In this document: piece by piece, positions 1 to 9,182 of the stretch | Numbering within the stretch: position 1 is the first letter of the stretch | How the letters are laid out: every line of letters begins with the position of its first letter | Assembly: GCA_902527995.1 (NCBI GenBank) | Contig: CABZRA010000008.1 | Location: 1-37,367 of the forward strand | Length of the DNA: 37,367 nt | Source of the DNA: an uncultured SAR86 cluster bacterium | GTDB taxonomy: Bacteria > Pseudomonadota > Gammaproteobacteria > Magnimaribacterales > AG-339-G14 | Direction of reading: 5' to 3' | The notes under the pieces: generated by a model | Told to the model about the DNA's origin: nothing | The model's input: the letters and a program-made list of their open reading frames with translations, nothing else | Database searches by the model: none | Made by a program: the position numbers and the translations under genes

Positions 1-535
1 TTGCTGTCTGATTGTAACTCCAGGTTCTAAATTTAAATTTCCCTAAATCTCTTACTGATGAATTAATACCGTCACAACCGATGAGAAATTTACAACTTAT
101 TTGGTCATTTGATGTTGTACAAATTACTTCTGTTGGATTTTTTTTTATGTCAATCAGTTTATTATCCCAATAAAAATTTACTTTTTTGCTTTTTAAGCCA
201 TCAATAAGACTCTCCTGAATTTTTCCTTCTGAGACAATATGACCAAGAAGATCAATATCTACTTCTTGGGAATCAAACTCTATGTATCCTGAACCTTCTT
301 GATCCCAAACCTTTATCTTTCGATATGGATAAGCGTTTCCTTCAATTTCCTTCCAAACGTCAAGATCTTTCAAAAAACTTAAACTTTTTTGATTTATTGA
401 TAAATGCCTTTTACTTATAGAGGGTTGAGGATTTGATTCAATAATACCAACTGATAATTCATCAGAATCTATAGAATTGGCAAGAGAAACTCCCATAACT
501 CCAGAGCCGACAATTAAAACGTCGTGATGGATCAT
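1..535 (-). CDS. UbiH/VisC-family FAD-dependent monooxygenase (ubiquinone biosynthesis hydroxylase), partial; C-terminus beyond the window
   Basis: Minus-strand translation MIHHDVLIVGSGVMGVSLANSI... has the Rossmann FAD motif (GSGVMG), then ...FLIGCDGINSSVRD (the DG motif of the family). ATG at 535 overlaps the pepP stop. pepP-ubiH adjacency is typical of gammaproteobacteria. Not in the ORF track because it runs off the edge. Confidence 0.85.
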   Translation of the reverse strand, partial: MIHHDVLIVGSGVMGVSLANSIDSDELSVGIIESNPQPSISKRHLSINQKSLSFLKDLDVWKEIEGNAYPYRKIKVWDQEGSGYIEFDSQEVDIDLLGHIVSEGKIQESLIDGLKSKKVNFYWDNKLIDIKKNPTEVICTTSNDQISCKFLIGCDGINSSVRDLGKFKFRTWSYNQTA

Positions 536-1773
536 GAATTCATTAAAGACTCAATATCATTGACTTCTTTAGGAACCAGATCAGTTAAAATTTTAAAACC
601 GGTTTCTGTCACCACAACATTGTCTTCAATTCTAATCCCAATATTTTTATATTCGTCTGGCACATTTAAATTTTCATTAATATAGATACCTGGTTCGATA
701 GTAGTGATCATTCCGGGAGCATAATCTAACCAATTTCCATTTATATCCTTTCCTCCTACATCGTGAACATCTAAGCCCATATAATGCCCCACGCGATGCA
801 TATAAAAATCAAAGTACCTATTGGATTCAATTATTTCGTTTAGTTCTCCGTCTAGAAGTCCTAAGTCTAGTAATCCTTGACTAATTATTTCTATAGAAGT
901 TTCATGAGCTTTCAAGGGGTTTGATCCAGAAATAACAGTTTCAATTGACTTTTTGCTTGCCTCAAGAACTATCTCATAAATATCTCTTTGTTCTTTGGTA
1001 AATTTTCCATTCACGGGGAATGTTCTTGTTATGTCACTTGCGTAGTTTTTAAATTCACAACCTGCATCTACCAAGACAAGATCTCCGTCGTTTAGAATAT
1101 CTTTGTTCTCGTTATAATGAAGCACGCAAGCATTTTTTCCTCCCCCCACAATAGATGGATAGGCGCAGGCTCTTGCTCCTTGTGACATGAACTCATGAAC
1201 ATATTCAGCTTCTAATTGGTATTCATACATACCTGGTTTAACAGACTTCATTGCTCGCATATGAGCTAATGAAGAAATACGACACGCTTCCTCAATGATT
1301 TGAAGTTCTTCTTGAGATTTTATTGCTCTCATTTTTGATACTTCAAAATCAAGTGGCTTAATTATTGCTTCATAATTAGGTAAAAGTTTTTTTAATTTTG
1401 GAATAAATGACTCAAAACAATAAATATTGTCACGGTCTTTAACTAGGCTAGGAAGTACTTTTTCATATTCATCTATGGGTATTCCTTGAGTAGCTCCATA
1501 TAACTTAGCATTTTCTGGACCCAGGATTTCACCATCCCATTGTTCCTTAAGTTTGTTTTTTTCCTTACAAAAAATTATAAAGTTTTCGTTGTCTAAGACA
1601 GCTATCGATTCTGACTCTGGAAAATTTGTTAAGTAACTAAAATTACTATTCTGACGGAAAGGAAAGTTTACATCACCGTTCCTGAGCGTTTCTTCTGATC
1701 CAAATAGAACGGCAACTGAGTTAGTTTCCAGTTGATTTGAAAGAAAATGGCGCCTTTTGCTAAAAATATCCAT
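532..1773 (-). CDS. pepP: Xaa-Pro aminopeptidase (aminopeptidase P, M24 family)
   Basis: 413 aa; M24 metal-binding motifs (LVLVDAGCEFKNYASDITRTFP, HRVGHYMGLDVHDVG, GMITTIEPGIYI, IGIRIEDNVVVT); followed by ubiH-like gene. Confidence 0.95.
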   Translation of the reverse strand: MDIFSKRRHFLSNQLETNSVAVLFGSEETLRNGDVNFPFRQNSNFSYLTNFPESESIAVLDNENFIIFCKEKNKLKEQWDGEILGPENAKLYGATQGIPIDEYEKVLPSLVKDRDNIYCFESFIPKLKKLLPNYEAIIKPLDFEVSKMRAIKSQEELQIIEEACRISSLAHMRAMKSVKPGMYEYQLEAEYVHEFMSQGARACAYPSIVGGGKNACVLHYNENKDILNDGDLVLVDAGCEFKNYASDITRTFPVNGKFTKEQRDIYEIVLEASKKSIETVISGSNPLKAHETSIEIISQGLLDLGLLDGELNEIIESNRYFDFYMHRVGHYMGLDVHDVGGKDINGNWLDYAPGMITTIEPGIYINENLNVPDEYKNIGIRIEDNVVVTETGFKILTDLVPKEVNDIESLMNS

Positions 1774-1826
1774 ACTTTATTTTATCTGATTGTGGAATGC
1801 GTTACAGAGTAAGATTAGAATAAGGT

Positions 1827-2009
1827 ATGAATAATTTGGAAAGTAATGTTCAAGAATTACTTACACTGTCTAAAAAGCTCAGAGAAGCTAATTCTGATTT
1901 GAGAAAGAAAAATCAAAAACTTAAAGAAAATAATTTAGAATTAAAACAAAAAATTGAATTAACTAAAAACAAAATTGAGAATTTAATTGATAAACTGGAG
2001 TCAGTATGA
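1827..2009 (+). CDS. Small coiled-coil protein (TIGR02449/ZapB-like) upstream of zapA
   Basis: 60 aa, Lys/Glu/Leu-rich heptad-like protein; AAGG upstream of ATG; ATGA overlap with zapA; this position is typical of the TIGR02449 family. Confidence 0.75.
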   Translation: MNNLESNVQELLTLSKKLREANSDLRKKNQKLKENNLELKQKIELTKNKIENLIDKLESV

Positions 2010-2377
2010 GTAAAGACAGCGATGAAATAATTTCTATTAAAGTTGCAGGAGTTGAATATCAGCTACATTGTCCTAAAGATGAACAAAGAGGGCTTTTAAA
2101 TGCTGCTGATTACCTAAATAAAAAAATTAGGAAGATTAAAAGACAAGCGAAGTTTCTAAGTATAGAAAAAGCTTCAGTTTTAGCTGGTCTTGAGGTTGCC
2201 AATGAACTATTAAACTCAGATAAGGTTGAAATAAGCGATTCCAACGCACAAGAGATTACATCTGAGCAAAAAATAGTCGAGAATAAAGAGGCAATAACTG
2301 ACAAGCAAAATTCAAATAAAACAGAAGATTTGAGCATTAAATTGGTTTCTGAAATTTCTGAGTTATCTAAATTGTAA
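2006..2377 (+). CDS. zapA: Cell division protein ZapA
   Basis: N-terminus ISIKVAGVEYQLHCPKDEQRGLLNAADYLNKKI matches the ZapA family; lies directly upstream of 6S RNA and ygfA. Confidence 0.88.
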   Translation: MSKDSDEIISIKVAGVEYQLHCPKDEQRGLLNAADYLNKKIRKIKRQAKFLSIEKASVLAGLEVANELLNSDKVEISDSNAQEITSEQKIVENKEAITDKQNSNKTEDLSIKLVSEISELSKL

Positions 2378-2383
2378 AATTGT

Positions 2384-2389
2384 TATAAT
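2384..2389 (+). promoter_or_regulatory. Candidate -10 box (TATAAT) for 6S RNA
   Basis: Perfect TATAAT, 6 nt before the predicted 6S 5' end (G2396). No strong -35 seen. Confidence 0.6.
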
Positions 2390-2395
2390 TAATTT

Positions 2396-2573
2396 GCTTT
2401 CTGGGTTATTTGCCAGCTAAATAACACTTCGAGCCGATACAAAAAAATAAGGGAAGTTGATACTTATTTTTGTTGAGCACCCATTAGGATTGCCTGAAAA
2501 AATAGTGATTTTTCCCGACCTGAACTTTTCGGTTCGGGTAAATTTTGCAGCGATAATTTGGAAAGCTCCCTCA
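2396..2573 (+). ncRNA. ssrS: 6S RNA
   Basis: Terminal stem GCTTTC (2396-2401) pairs with GAAAGC (2561-2566), with TTAT/ATAA pairing inside; 6S-like segments CGAGCCGATAC, GTTGAGCACCC and a CCTGAACTTTTCGGTTCGGG hairpin; located between zapA and ygfA. Ends are approximate. Confidence 0.88.
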
Positions 2574-2577
2574 ACAA

Positions 2578-3147
2578 ATGCAAAAACAAAAATTAAGAGA
2601 GTCTATACAGAATAAATTTTTAGAAATTTCTAAAGAAGAGAAAAAAATTTTTGATGAAAAAATATTCAAAAATTTTAGAAAAATATTTCCATTAGAAACG
2701 CCTTTAAAAATAGGCTCCTATGTTTCAAAAGATAATGAAGTAAGCACAAAAGCTTTAAATGAATTTATTTTAGAAAAAGGCTCTTCTCTATACTTGCCAA
2801 AAGTAAAAAGTCCCGAGCACTTAAAAAAACTAAAATTTTTAAAATTTGCTAGCCACGACAATCTGGAGTTAAGCGACTATGGAGTTTTGGAACCTAAAGA
2901 GAAACGAAAACCTTTGAGACCTGAGTTTTTGGATTTAATAATTATTCCCATCAGAGGAATAAATAAAGCAAACAAAAGGTTGGGTTTTGGGGGAGGCTTT
3001 TATGATAAAAGTTTAGCAAAAGTAAATAAATTAAAATTTATTGGAATTTGTTATGAATTCCAAAAAAATTTATCATTTAAAAGTTACGATCATGACATTG
3101 AAATTTCAACAGTTATTTTTCCTACAGGTTACTTTAGAAAAGCCTGA
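2578..3147 (+). CDS. ygfA: 5-formyltetrahydrofolate cyclo-ligase
   Basis: 189 aa; RLGFGGGFYDKSL motif; directly downstream of 6S RNA. Confidence 0.92.
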   Translation: MQKQKLRESIQNKFLEISKEEKKIFDEKIFKNFRKIFPLETPLKIGSYVSKDNEVSTKALNEFILEKGSSLYLPKVKSPEHLKKLKFLKFASHDNLELSDYGVLEPKEKRKPLRPEFLDLIIIPIRGINKANKRLGFGGGFYDKSLAKVNKLKFIGICYEFQKNLSFKSYDHDIEISTVIFPTGYFRKA

Positions 3148-4661
3148 TAGCCTTTATTCTCTGTAACTCTTACAAAAGGATATTCAGTATTTAATAAATC
3201 TTTTTTTAACTTTTCTCGATCAGATTTATTCAAGGAAAACCCAACTAAAGCCCCACCATAAATAGATCCCTGGTTTTTGTAATGAAACAAACTAATGTTC
3301 CATTTGTCTTGAAGTAAATTTAAAAAATCCATTAGAGCGCCTGGTCTTTCTGGAAAATCAACTTTAAAGACCTCTTCAATTTTCTTATCAGGAAATTTAC
3401 CAGCTCTTCCTCCAGTCATATATCTAAGATGTACTTTGGAAATTTCATCATTTGTAAGATCAATTAGGTTAAATTTTTTTTGTTTCATACCATTTATGAA
3501 ATTTTTTTTAGCTTTTGCAATACCAGTTAATTCCACCCCCAAAAGGATTTTTCCTGATTCTGTGCCATCAGTCCTATAACTAAATTCTGTAATATTTTTC
3601 TGCCCGACTGCCTTGCAAAGTTTTCTGAAACTACCCTTTATCTCAGGAATTTCAACACTAAAAATTAATTCTTTTTCTTCTCCCATTTTTGATCTTTCAA
3701 CAATATGTGCTAAAGATTCGAAATTTAAATTTGAACCGCAATAGGTAGCTATCAGATTCTTTTTTTTAAGTTTCTTTTTCGTTACATATTTTTTTAATCC
3801 AGCTAGAGCTAGAGCTCCAGTGGGTTCTGGTACCGTTCGAGTGTCGATAAAAGTATCTTTTACAGCTGCACAAATCTCATCGGTTGAAACTGTAATGGAA
3901 TCATCAAGCCACTCCGTTATTACTTTGTAATTATTTAATCCAATTTGTTTTGCTGCGGCTCCATCGGCGAAAAGCCCAACTTTATCAAGTTTAATTCTTT
4001 TTCCAAATTTTAAGGATTGATTTAAACCCGCAGCATCCTCTGCCTCAACGGCAATAATTTTTACCTTCGGATTTTTATTTTTTATATAGGCCCCTAGACC
4101 AGAAATAAGTCCTCCTCCTCCAACAGCTACGAAAATTGCATGCAAATCATCTTTAAATTCCTCTAATATTTCTTTTCCAATAGTTCCTTGTCCTGAGATG
4201 ACCTCTGGATCATCAAAAGGATGGATAAAAGGAAGTTTATTTTTTTTACAAAATTCCAGAGCGGCGTCTAATGCTTCATCAAAGTTATCACCAATTAATG
4301 TTACTTTTGATTTCATTTTTTTTACTTCTTCAACTTTTATTGAGGGAGTAGTTTTCGGCATGAAAATTGTCGCTTTTATTTTTAGTGTTTTAGCTGAGTA
4401 AGCTACTCCCTGTGCATGATTGCCCGCAGAAGCGGTAACAACATGATTTATGGCATCTCTATGTACTAAATTTTTAATTTTGTTATAGGCTCCTCTTATT
4501 TTGAATGAGTGAGTTGGTTGTAGATCCTCTCTTTTTAAAAAGATTTTGTTACAAAACGAAAGAGATAAATTTTCGGCTAACGTTATAGGTGACTTGATTA
4601 CAACGTCGTAAACGCTAGAAGCATTTATTTTTTTAACATATTTCTGACTATTTTTTAACAT
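3129..4661 (-). CDS. ilvA: Threonine ammonia-lyase (dehydratase), biosynthetic
   Basis: 510 aa; PLP motif THSFKIRGAYNKI, VTASAGNHAQGVA, VAVGGGGLISG, plus C-terminal ACT-like repeats (ELIFSVEIPEIKGSF, KVDFPERPGALMDFL). Confidence 0.95.
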   Translation of the reverse strand: MLKNSQKYVKKINASSVYDVVIKSPITLAENLSLSFCNKIFLKREDLQPTHSFKIRGAYNKIKNLVHRDAINHVVTASAGNHAQGVAYSAKTLKIKATIFMPKTTPSIKVEEVKKMKSKVTLIGDNFDEALDAALEFCKKNKLPFIHPFDDPEVISGQGTIGKEILEEFKDDLHAIFVAVGGGGLISGLGAYIKNKNPKVKIIAVEAEDAAGLNQSLKFGKRIKLDKVGLFADGAAAKQIGLNNYKVITEWLDDSITVSTDEICAAVKDTFIDTRTVPEPTGALALAGLKKYVTKKKLKKKNLIATYCGSNLNFESLAHIVERSKMGEEKELIFSVEIPEIKGSFRKLCKAVGQKNITEFSYRTDGTESGKILLGVELTGIAKAKKNFINGMKQKKFNLIDLTNDEISKVHLRYMTGGRAGKFPDKKIEEVFKVDFPERPGALMDFLNLLQDKWNISLFHYKNQGSIYGGALVGFSLNKSDREKLKKDLLNTEYPFVRVTENKGYQAFLK

Positions 4662-4726
4662 GGCTATCTATTAAGCTGAGCATTATACTTTTAGAATAGA
4701 TGACCACAACTTAAAATAAGCTTTCA

Positions 4727-5383
4727 ATGAACCCAAAAGAAAAAGCTGCTCAATATGCATTTGAAAAAATTGAAAATAAATTTCATAAAGATTTTATTCT
4801 CGGCATTGGAACAGGCTCAACTACGAATTGTTTTATTGATATATTGAAAGAAAAAAAACCTGAAATGAAATGTTTTGTTTCAAGTTCATCAGCTAGCTCA
4901 GATTTATTGAAAGATGCAGGATATGTTGATGCTGAATTAAATGATGTTGGCGGGCCAGATATCTATGTCGATGGAGCCGATGAAGTAAATTCAAAGTTCG
5001 AATTGATCAAAGGTGGCGGCGGAGCTTTGACTAGAGAGAAAATAATTGCTTCTGCATCGAGGGAATTCATCTGCATAGTTGATAAAAAAAAAGTTGTAAA
5101 TAAGTTTGGAAAATTTCCTGTAGCAGTCGAAGTAATTCCCATGGCAAGAAGTTATGTGTCAAGGCAAATAGCTGCTATGGGCGGCAGACCAAATTACAGA
5201 ATTGGTTTCATTACTGATAATGGTAATCAAATTATAGATGTACTTAATTTAAACTTTGACGTACCTTATGAAACTGAAGGTAGGTTAAATAAAATTTCTG
5301 GAGTAGTGGAAAATGGTATATTTTCAGCAAGAAAGGCTGACTTTTTAGTCATTTCTGATGGGGCTAAAACTTATGAATTATAA
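4727..5383 (+). CDS. rpiA: Ribose-5-phosphate isomerase A
   Basis: 218 aa; ILGIGTGSTTNCFID, IYVDGADEVNSKFELIKGGGGALTREKI motifs. Confidence 0.95.
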   Translation: MNPKEKAAQYAFEKIENKFHKDFILGIGTGSTTNCFIDILKEKKPEMKCFVSSSSASSDLLKDAGYVDAELNDVGGPDIYVDGADEVNSKFELIKGGGGALTREKIIASASREFICIVDKKKVVNKFGKFPVAVEVIPMARSYVSRQIAAMGGRPNYRIGFITDNGNQIIDVLNLNFDVPYETEGRLNKISGVVENGIFSARKADFLVISDGAKTYEL

Positions 5384-5935
5384 TAATTTATCTATTTTGC
5401 TTAGAATACTTTGGTCGTTGGGTTCTACATTACTTGGAAAGACATGTGTCTCAGAACCATTTTTTGATATAAGGATCTTTGTAAAATTCCAAGAGGGAGA
5501 TTTACCAGTTTTCTTATTTAAATCTTTGTAGAAGTCATTTGCATCGGCGCCTTTTACACTAGATGTTGCAAATAGAGGGAAGGACACACCATAAGTGGAC
5601 TCACAAAATTCTTTAACTTTATCTTCGGAATTATATTCTTGGAACATAAAGTCCCTAGAAGGGAAACCTAAAATAACAAAGTCTTCACTATTATATTTAG
5701 CATATAGTTTTTGCAAGTTTTCATATTGATACGTAAAACCACATCTACTTGCGACGTTAACAACCATGATAACTTTATCTTTATATTTGCAAAGGTTTTC
5801 ATAATTTTGAGAATCAAGAATTCTTAAATCATGATTTAAGAAAGAGGGACAAGCCTCATTATTTTCATATGAACCTATTCCGAAACTGAATGATGAAAAA
5901 AAAATCAGAGCTAAATATAAATAAAAATACTTCAT
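5378..5935 (-). CDS. Glutathione peroxidase-family (probably thioredoxin-dependent) peroxidase with signal peptide
   Basis: NVASRCGFTYQYENLQKLY (peroxidatic Cys), FQE (tetrad Gln), WNFTKILI (Trp/Asn), and a downstream Cys in VKEFCESTYGVSFPLF; N-terminal MKYFYLYLALIFFSSFSFG signal peptide. Confidence 0.88.
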   Translation of the reverse strand: MKYFYLYLALIFFSSFSFGIGSYENNEACPSFLNHDLRILDSQNYENLCKYKDKVIMVVNVASRCGFTYQYENLQKLYAKYNSEDFVILGFPSRDFMFQEYNSEDKVKEFCESTYGVSFPLFATSSVKGADANDFYKDLNKKTGKSPSWNFTKILISKNGSETHVFPSNVEPNDQSILSKIDKLL

Positions 5936-5937
5936 GA

Positions 5938-6552
5938 CTATAAATATTGTGTATTTTTACTATAAATCAAGACTTTTGTATTCTCTTTAACTCTATTAAA
6001 CAATTTAATTACATCCTTATTCTTCATCCTTATACAACCTATAGATGCAGGTTTTCCGATAAGACCTTCTTCAGCAGTGCCATGAATGTAGATAAACCTT
6101 TCTTTAGAATCTACATTTCCACCTTTATTGATTCCTTCTTCCAATCCATCTAACCATAAGATTCTAGAAGTAATTACATCCTCTGGAATATCTATTTCTT
6201 CTTTAATGGGTCTCATTACTTCTTTGGTCCACTTTCTTCCTTTAAACACTGCGCCTAAGGGCAAATCTTCACCAATTTTTTCAGAGATAATATGTTTTCC
6301 AAATGGAGTTTTGTAACTGTCCTTTTTATTTCCTAGGCCATTCACTGAAGAGGAAATTGAATAAGTGTAAGTTCTAAATTTAGATTTATAAATTAACTTT
6401 TGTTCGTCAATATTTATAAGAATGTAACTACTTTTTTCATTATTTTTTACGAATTCATTTACTATATTGTTTGTAATATTTTTTTCACTCACAGTAGTTG
6501 CACAACCAATAAATAATAGAAAATATAAAAAAACGAATTTATAAATTTTCAC
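5938..6552 (-). CDS. L,D-transpeptidase (YkuD domain), predicted lipoprotein
   Basis: Catalytic motif IHGTAEEGLIGKPASIGCIRM; N-terminal signal with lipobox-like LFIGC. Confidence 0.88.
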   Translation of the reverse strand: MKIYKFVFLYFLLFIGCATTVSEKNITNNIVNEFVKNNEKSSYILINIDEQKLIYKSKFRTYTYSISSSVNGLGNKKDSYKTPFGKHIISEKIGEDLPLGAVFKGRKWTKEVMRPIKEEIDIPEDVITSRILWLDGLEEGINKGGNVDSKERFIYIHGTAEEGLIGKPASIGCIRMKNKDVIKLFNRVKENTKVLIYSKNTQYL

Positions 6553-8074
6553 GTATTTTTCTAAACTTCATATAACTAGAAACCACAAGTATTACTAGTA
6601 ACAATACAATAACTGGTATTTTACCGTAACTATTAATGGGTGTGTTCCCTTCAAAAAGGTAAAGCTTTAAATTAATCTCTTGAGAATTATTTCTCTTACT
6701 TCTCTCATCATCTATTTTTATGTAATCAATTATACTTCCCTTCTCATCAACCACAGCACTAATTCCGCTTGTGGTGCTCCTGATAAGAGGCTTTCTATTT
6801 TCTGCAGCTCTATATCTAGCGATTTGAAGATGTTGATGCGGTCCAATTGTTTCTCCAAACCATGCATCATTACTAGCAGAGAATAAGAGATTACTTTGCG
6901 GAGCATATTTATAAAATAGGTCTTGAAAGGCTACTTCATAACAGATCGAGGCAAATATTGAATAACCATCCCCAATAATTATTTCGTTATTTTTGCCAGC
7001 GCTTACTTCTGGTCGAGAAAAATTAAAAAAATTAAAAAAATAATTGAAAAAACTATAAGGAACGTATTCGCCAAAAGGAACTAATTTCTCTTTTAGATAA
7101 GTCCCTTTTAAATTTCCAAAACTAATCAACGAATTATAGATTTTGCTGTTTTCATCTGTTTTAGATAAGGTCCCTGCAACCACCCCAATGTTTGCTTTTT
7201 CTGTAAGTGTTAAAAATGGTTTTAAGTAAAACGCAAAATTTGAGAACTGCCCCGGTAAGAAAACTTCAGGAAAAAAAAATAATTTTGGAGTATCTGACTT
7301 ATCAATTAATCTTGATGATTCCTTTATCAAAAGTCTTCCCATGATATCGGTTGATTCTCGCCTGCCTTGAGAAGTCCATTTTTCTTTGATTCCAATATTC
7401 GGCTGAACTACTACTATATCTATTTCGCTGGTTGGTGTTGTCCAATTCACTTTGATCAAAAATATATTTGATATACATATGAGTAAAATCAAAAGATTAC
7501 ACAAGATTAACGAACTTAAATTGAATCTTTTAATATTTTTAAAAAGTTCTAAAGTTGAAGAAGATAATAAAATGATAATGAAAGACATGCCGAATATTCC
7601 TGAAATGGGAATAAATCCATTTACAAAGAAATTATCGATGGATGTATAACCGATATACAACCATGGAAAACCTGAAAACAAAAATTCTCTTAACCACTCA
7701 GAAAGTACCCATAATGATGGAAATAAAAATAATTTAGAAAGAAAATTATCATTTTTAAAAAAACTATAGCTAAAAAAAACTAAACCTTGAAACAAAGATA
7801 AAAACATTGAGAGCAAAATTGTTAAAAACGAAGAGATAAAGATATTTGCTCCTCCAAATACGTTAATACTATTTTCAATCCAAAAAATTCCAACTAGCCA
7901 AAATCCAAATCCGAAAAGATAACCTAGAATAAATGAAAATTTTGAATTCATTTTTTCCAAAGTAATTAATATTAAAATAGGAACAATCAAGGAAAAAATC
8001 CAAAGATTAAAAGGCTCAAAAGCTAATATTAAAAGAGCCCCTAGAAAAAAAGATGTTAAAGCTTTTAAAATCAT
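6539..8074 (-). CDS. lnt: Apolipoprotein N-acyltransferase
   Basis: 511 aa, multi-TM N-terminus; nitrilase-like domain with FFFPEVFLPG (Glu), KEKLVPFGEYVP (Lys), SICYEVAF (Cys), SNDAWFG. Confidence 0.94.
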   Translation of the reverse strand: MILKALTSFFLGALLILAFEPFNLWIFSLIVPILILITLEKMNSKFSFILGYLFGFGFWLVGIFWIENSINVFGGANIFISSFLTILLSMFLSLFQGLVFFSYSFFKNDNFLSKLFLFPSLWVLSEWLREFLFSGFPWLYIGYTSIDNFFVNGFIPISGIFGMSFIIILLSSSTLELFKNIKRFNLSSLILCNLLILLICISNIFLIKVNWTTPTSEIDIVVVQPNIGIKEKWTSQGRRESTDIMGRLLIKESSRLIDKSDTPKLFFFPEVFLPGQFSNFAFYLKPFLTLTEKANIGVVAGTLSKTDENSKIYNSLISFGNLKGTYLKEKLVPFGEYVPYSFFNYFFNFFNFSRPEVSAGKNNEIIIGDGYSIFASICYEVAFQDLFYKYAPQSNLLFSASNDAWFGETIGPHQHLQIARYRAAENRKPLIRSTTSGISAVVDEKGSIIDYIKIDDERSKRNNSQEINLKLYLFEGNTPINSYGKIPVIVLLLVILVVSSYMKFRKIRENL

Positions 8075-8105
8075 GAATAGAATCGAGTAAGCAATAGAGA
8101 TAGTT

Positions 8106-8717
8106 CTATTTTAGCCAGAAACTTATTTTTTTACTTTCTAAAATTCTACAAGTTTCAAAAATTGGTAGTCCAACGATGTTTGAATAACTGCCTGTGATTC
8201 TTTCTACAAATGTTGCTCCATGGCCTTGAATAGCATACCCACCAGCTTTATCTTGTGGTTCTCCAGTATTCCAATATTTTAGACACTCTTCAGCATTCAG
8301 CTGTCTGATCAAAACTTCACTTTCAACTATCTCATAATTTAAATTTACTTCTTCCGAAGCATGATTTACTAACTCTCCTATTACAATGCAAGAATAAACC
8401 TTATGTGATCTGCCAGAAAGCTCAAGTAACATTGAAATGCAGTGATCTTTGTCTAAAGGTTTGCCAAAAATTTGATTGTCTAAAGACACTACAGTATCTG
8501 CTGTTAACACAGGAAGGATTGCTTCTTTTCTAGCTTGAACTAAAGCCAGTGCATTAAGAGCCTTTTCTTTTGTATTTCTCTCCACAAAATCCAGTACATT
8601 TTCATTTGGAAATACTTCTTCCTTATGATTACAAGATAATATTCTAAAATTAACCCCTAGAGATTTTAGAATTTCTTTTCTGCGAGGAGATTGCGAAGCA
8701 AGATACAGGCTCGCCAC
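8106..8717 (-). CDS. Maf-like nucleotide pyrophosphatase
   Basis: LYLASQSPRRKEILKSLGVNF N-terminus, LTADTVVSLDNQIFGKP, GEPQDKAGGYAIQGHGA; GTG start at 8717. Confidence 0.9.
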   Translation of the reverse strand: MASLYLASQSPRRKEILKSLGVNFRILSCNHKEEVFPNENVLDFVERNTKEKALNALALVQARKEAILPVLTADTVVSLDNQIFGKPLDKDHCISMLLELSGRSHKVYSCIVIGELVNHASEEVNLNYEIVESEVLIRQLNAEECLKYWNTGEPQDKAGGYAIQGHGATFVERITGSYSNIVGLPIFETCRILESKKISFWLK

Positions 8718-8872
8718 TATTTGATCTTATCTTCTTTGTAAATTACGTGTTTTCTTATGACAGGGTCAAATTTTTTAATTTCTATTTTATCTGGAGTGTT
8801 AGTTTTATTTTTATCAGTTGTGTAATAGTGTCCTGTGCCTGCAGATGAGACTAATTTAATTTTTTCTCTCAT
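8717..8872 (-). CDS. rpmG: 50S ribosomal protein L33
   Basis: Not in the ORF track (51 aa). Translation [51 protein letters not shown] is clear L33; ATGA overlap with rpmB stop. Confidence 0.96.
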   Translation of the reverse strand: MREKIKLVSSAGTGHYYTTDKNKTNTPDKIEIKKFDPVIRKHVIYKEDKIK

Positions 8873-9105
8873 ATTTTAACTCCTCTGGCTCTAATCTCAT
8901 TTAAAACTGTTTCAATACCTTTTTTATCAATGATTCTTAGTCCTTTAGCTGAGACATTTAAAGATACGTATTTATTTTCAGATTCCACCCAAAATTTATG
9001 TCTATGAAGATTTGGCATAAATCTTCTGCGAGTTTTATTAATTGCTTTTGAAACATTGTTTCCCGACATTGGGGTTTTTCCTGTAACTTGACAAATTTTA
9101 CTCAT
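8869..9105 (-). CDS. rpmB: 50S ribosomal protein L28
   Basis: [63 protein letters not shown] is L28. Confidence 0.97.
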   Translation of the reverse strand: MSKICQVTGKTPMSGNNVSKAINKTRRRFMPNLHRHKFWVESENKYVSLNVSAKGLRIIDKKGIETVLNEIRARGVKI

Positions 9106-9182
9106 ATTAAGCCTCTTTGAGGAAGGATTTATACCAGAATCTTGAGTTTTAGGAAACCTAAATCAGGTTATAATTCTTCCAA

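Noticed and set aside
5591-5760. Loss of the FPCNQF cysteine in the GPx as evidence of inactivation
   Set aside because: Peroxidatic Cys, tetrad Gln/Trp/Asn and a plausible resolving Cys are all present; FPSxDF variants are, to my knowledge, common in bacterial exported GPx-like proteins.
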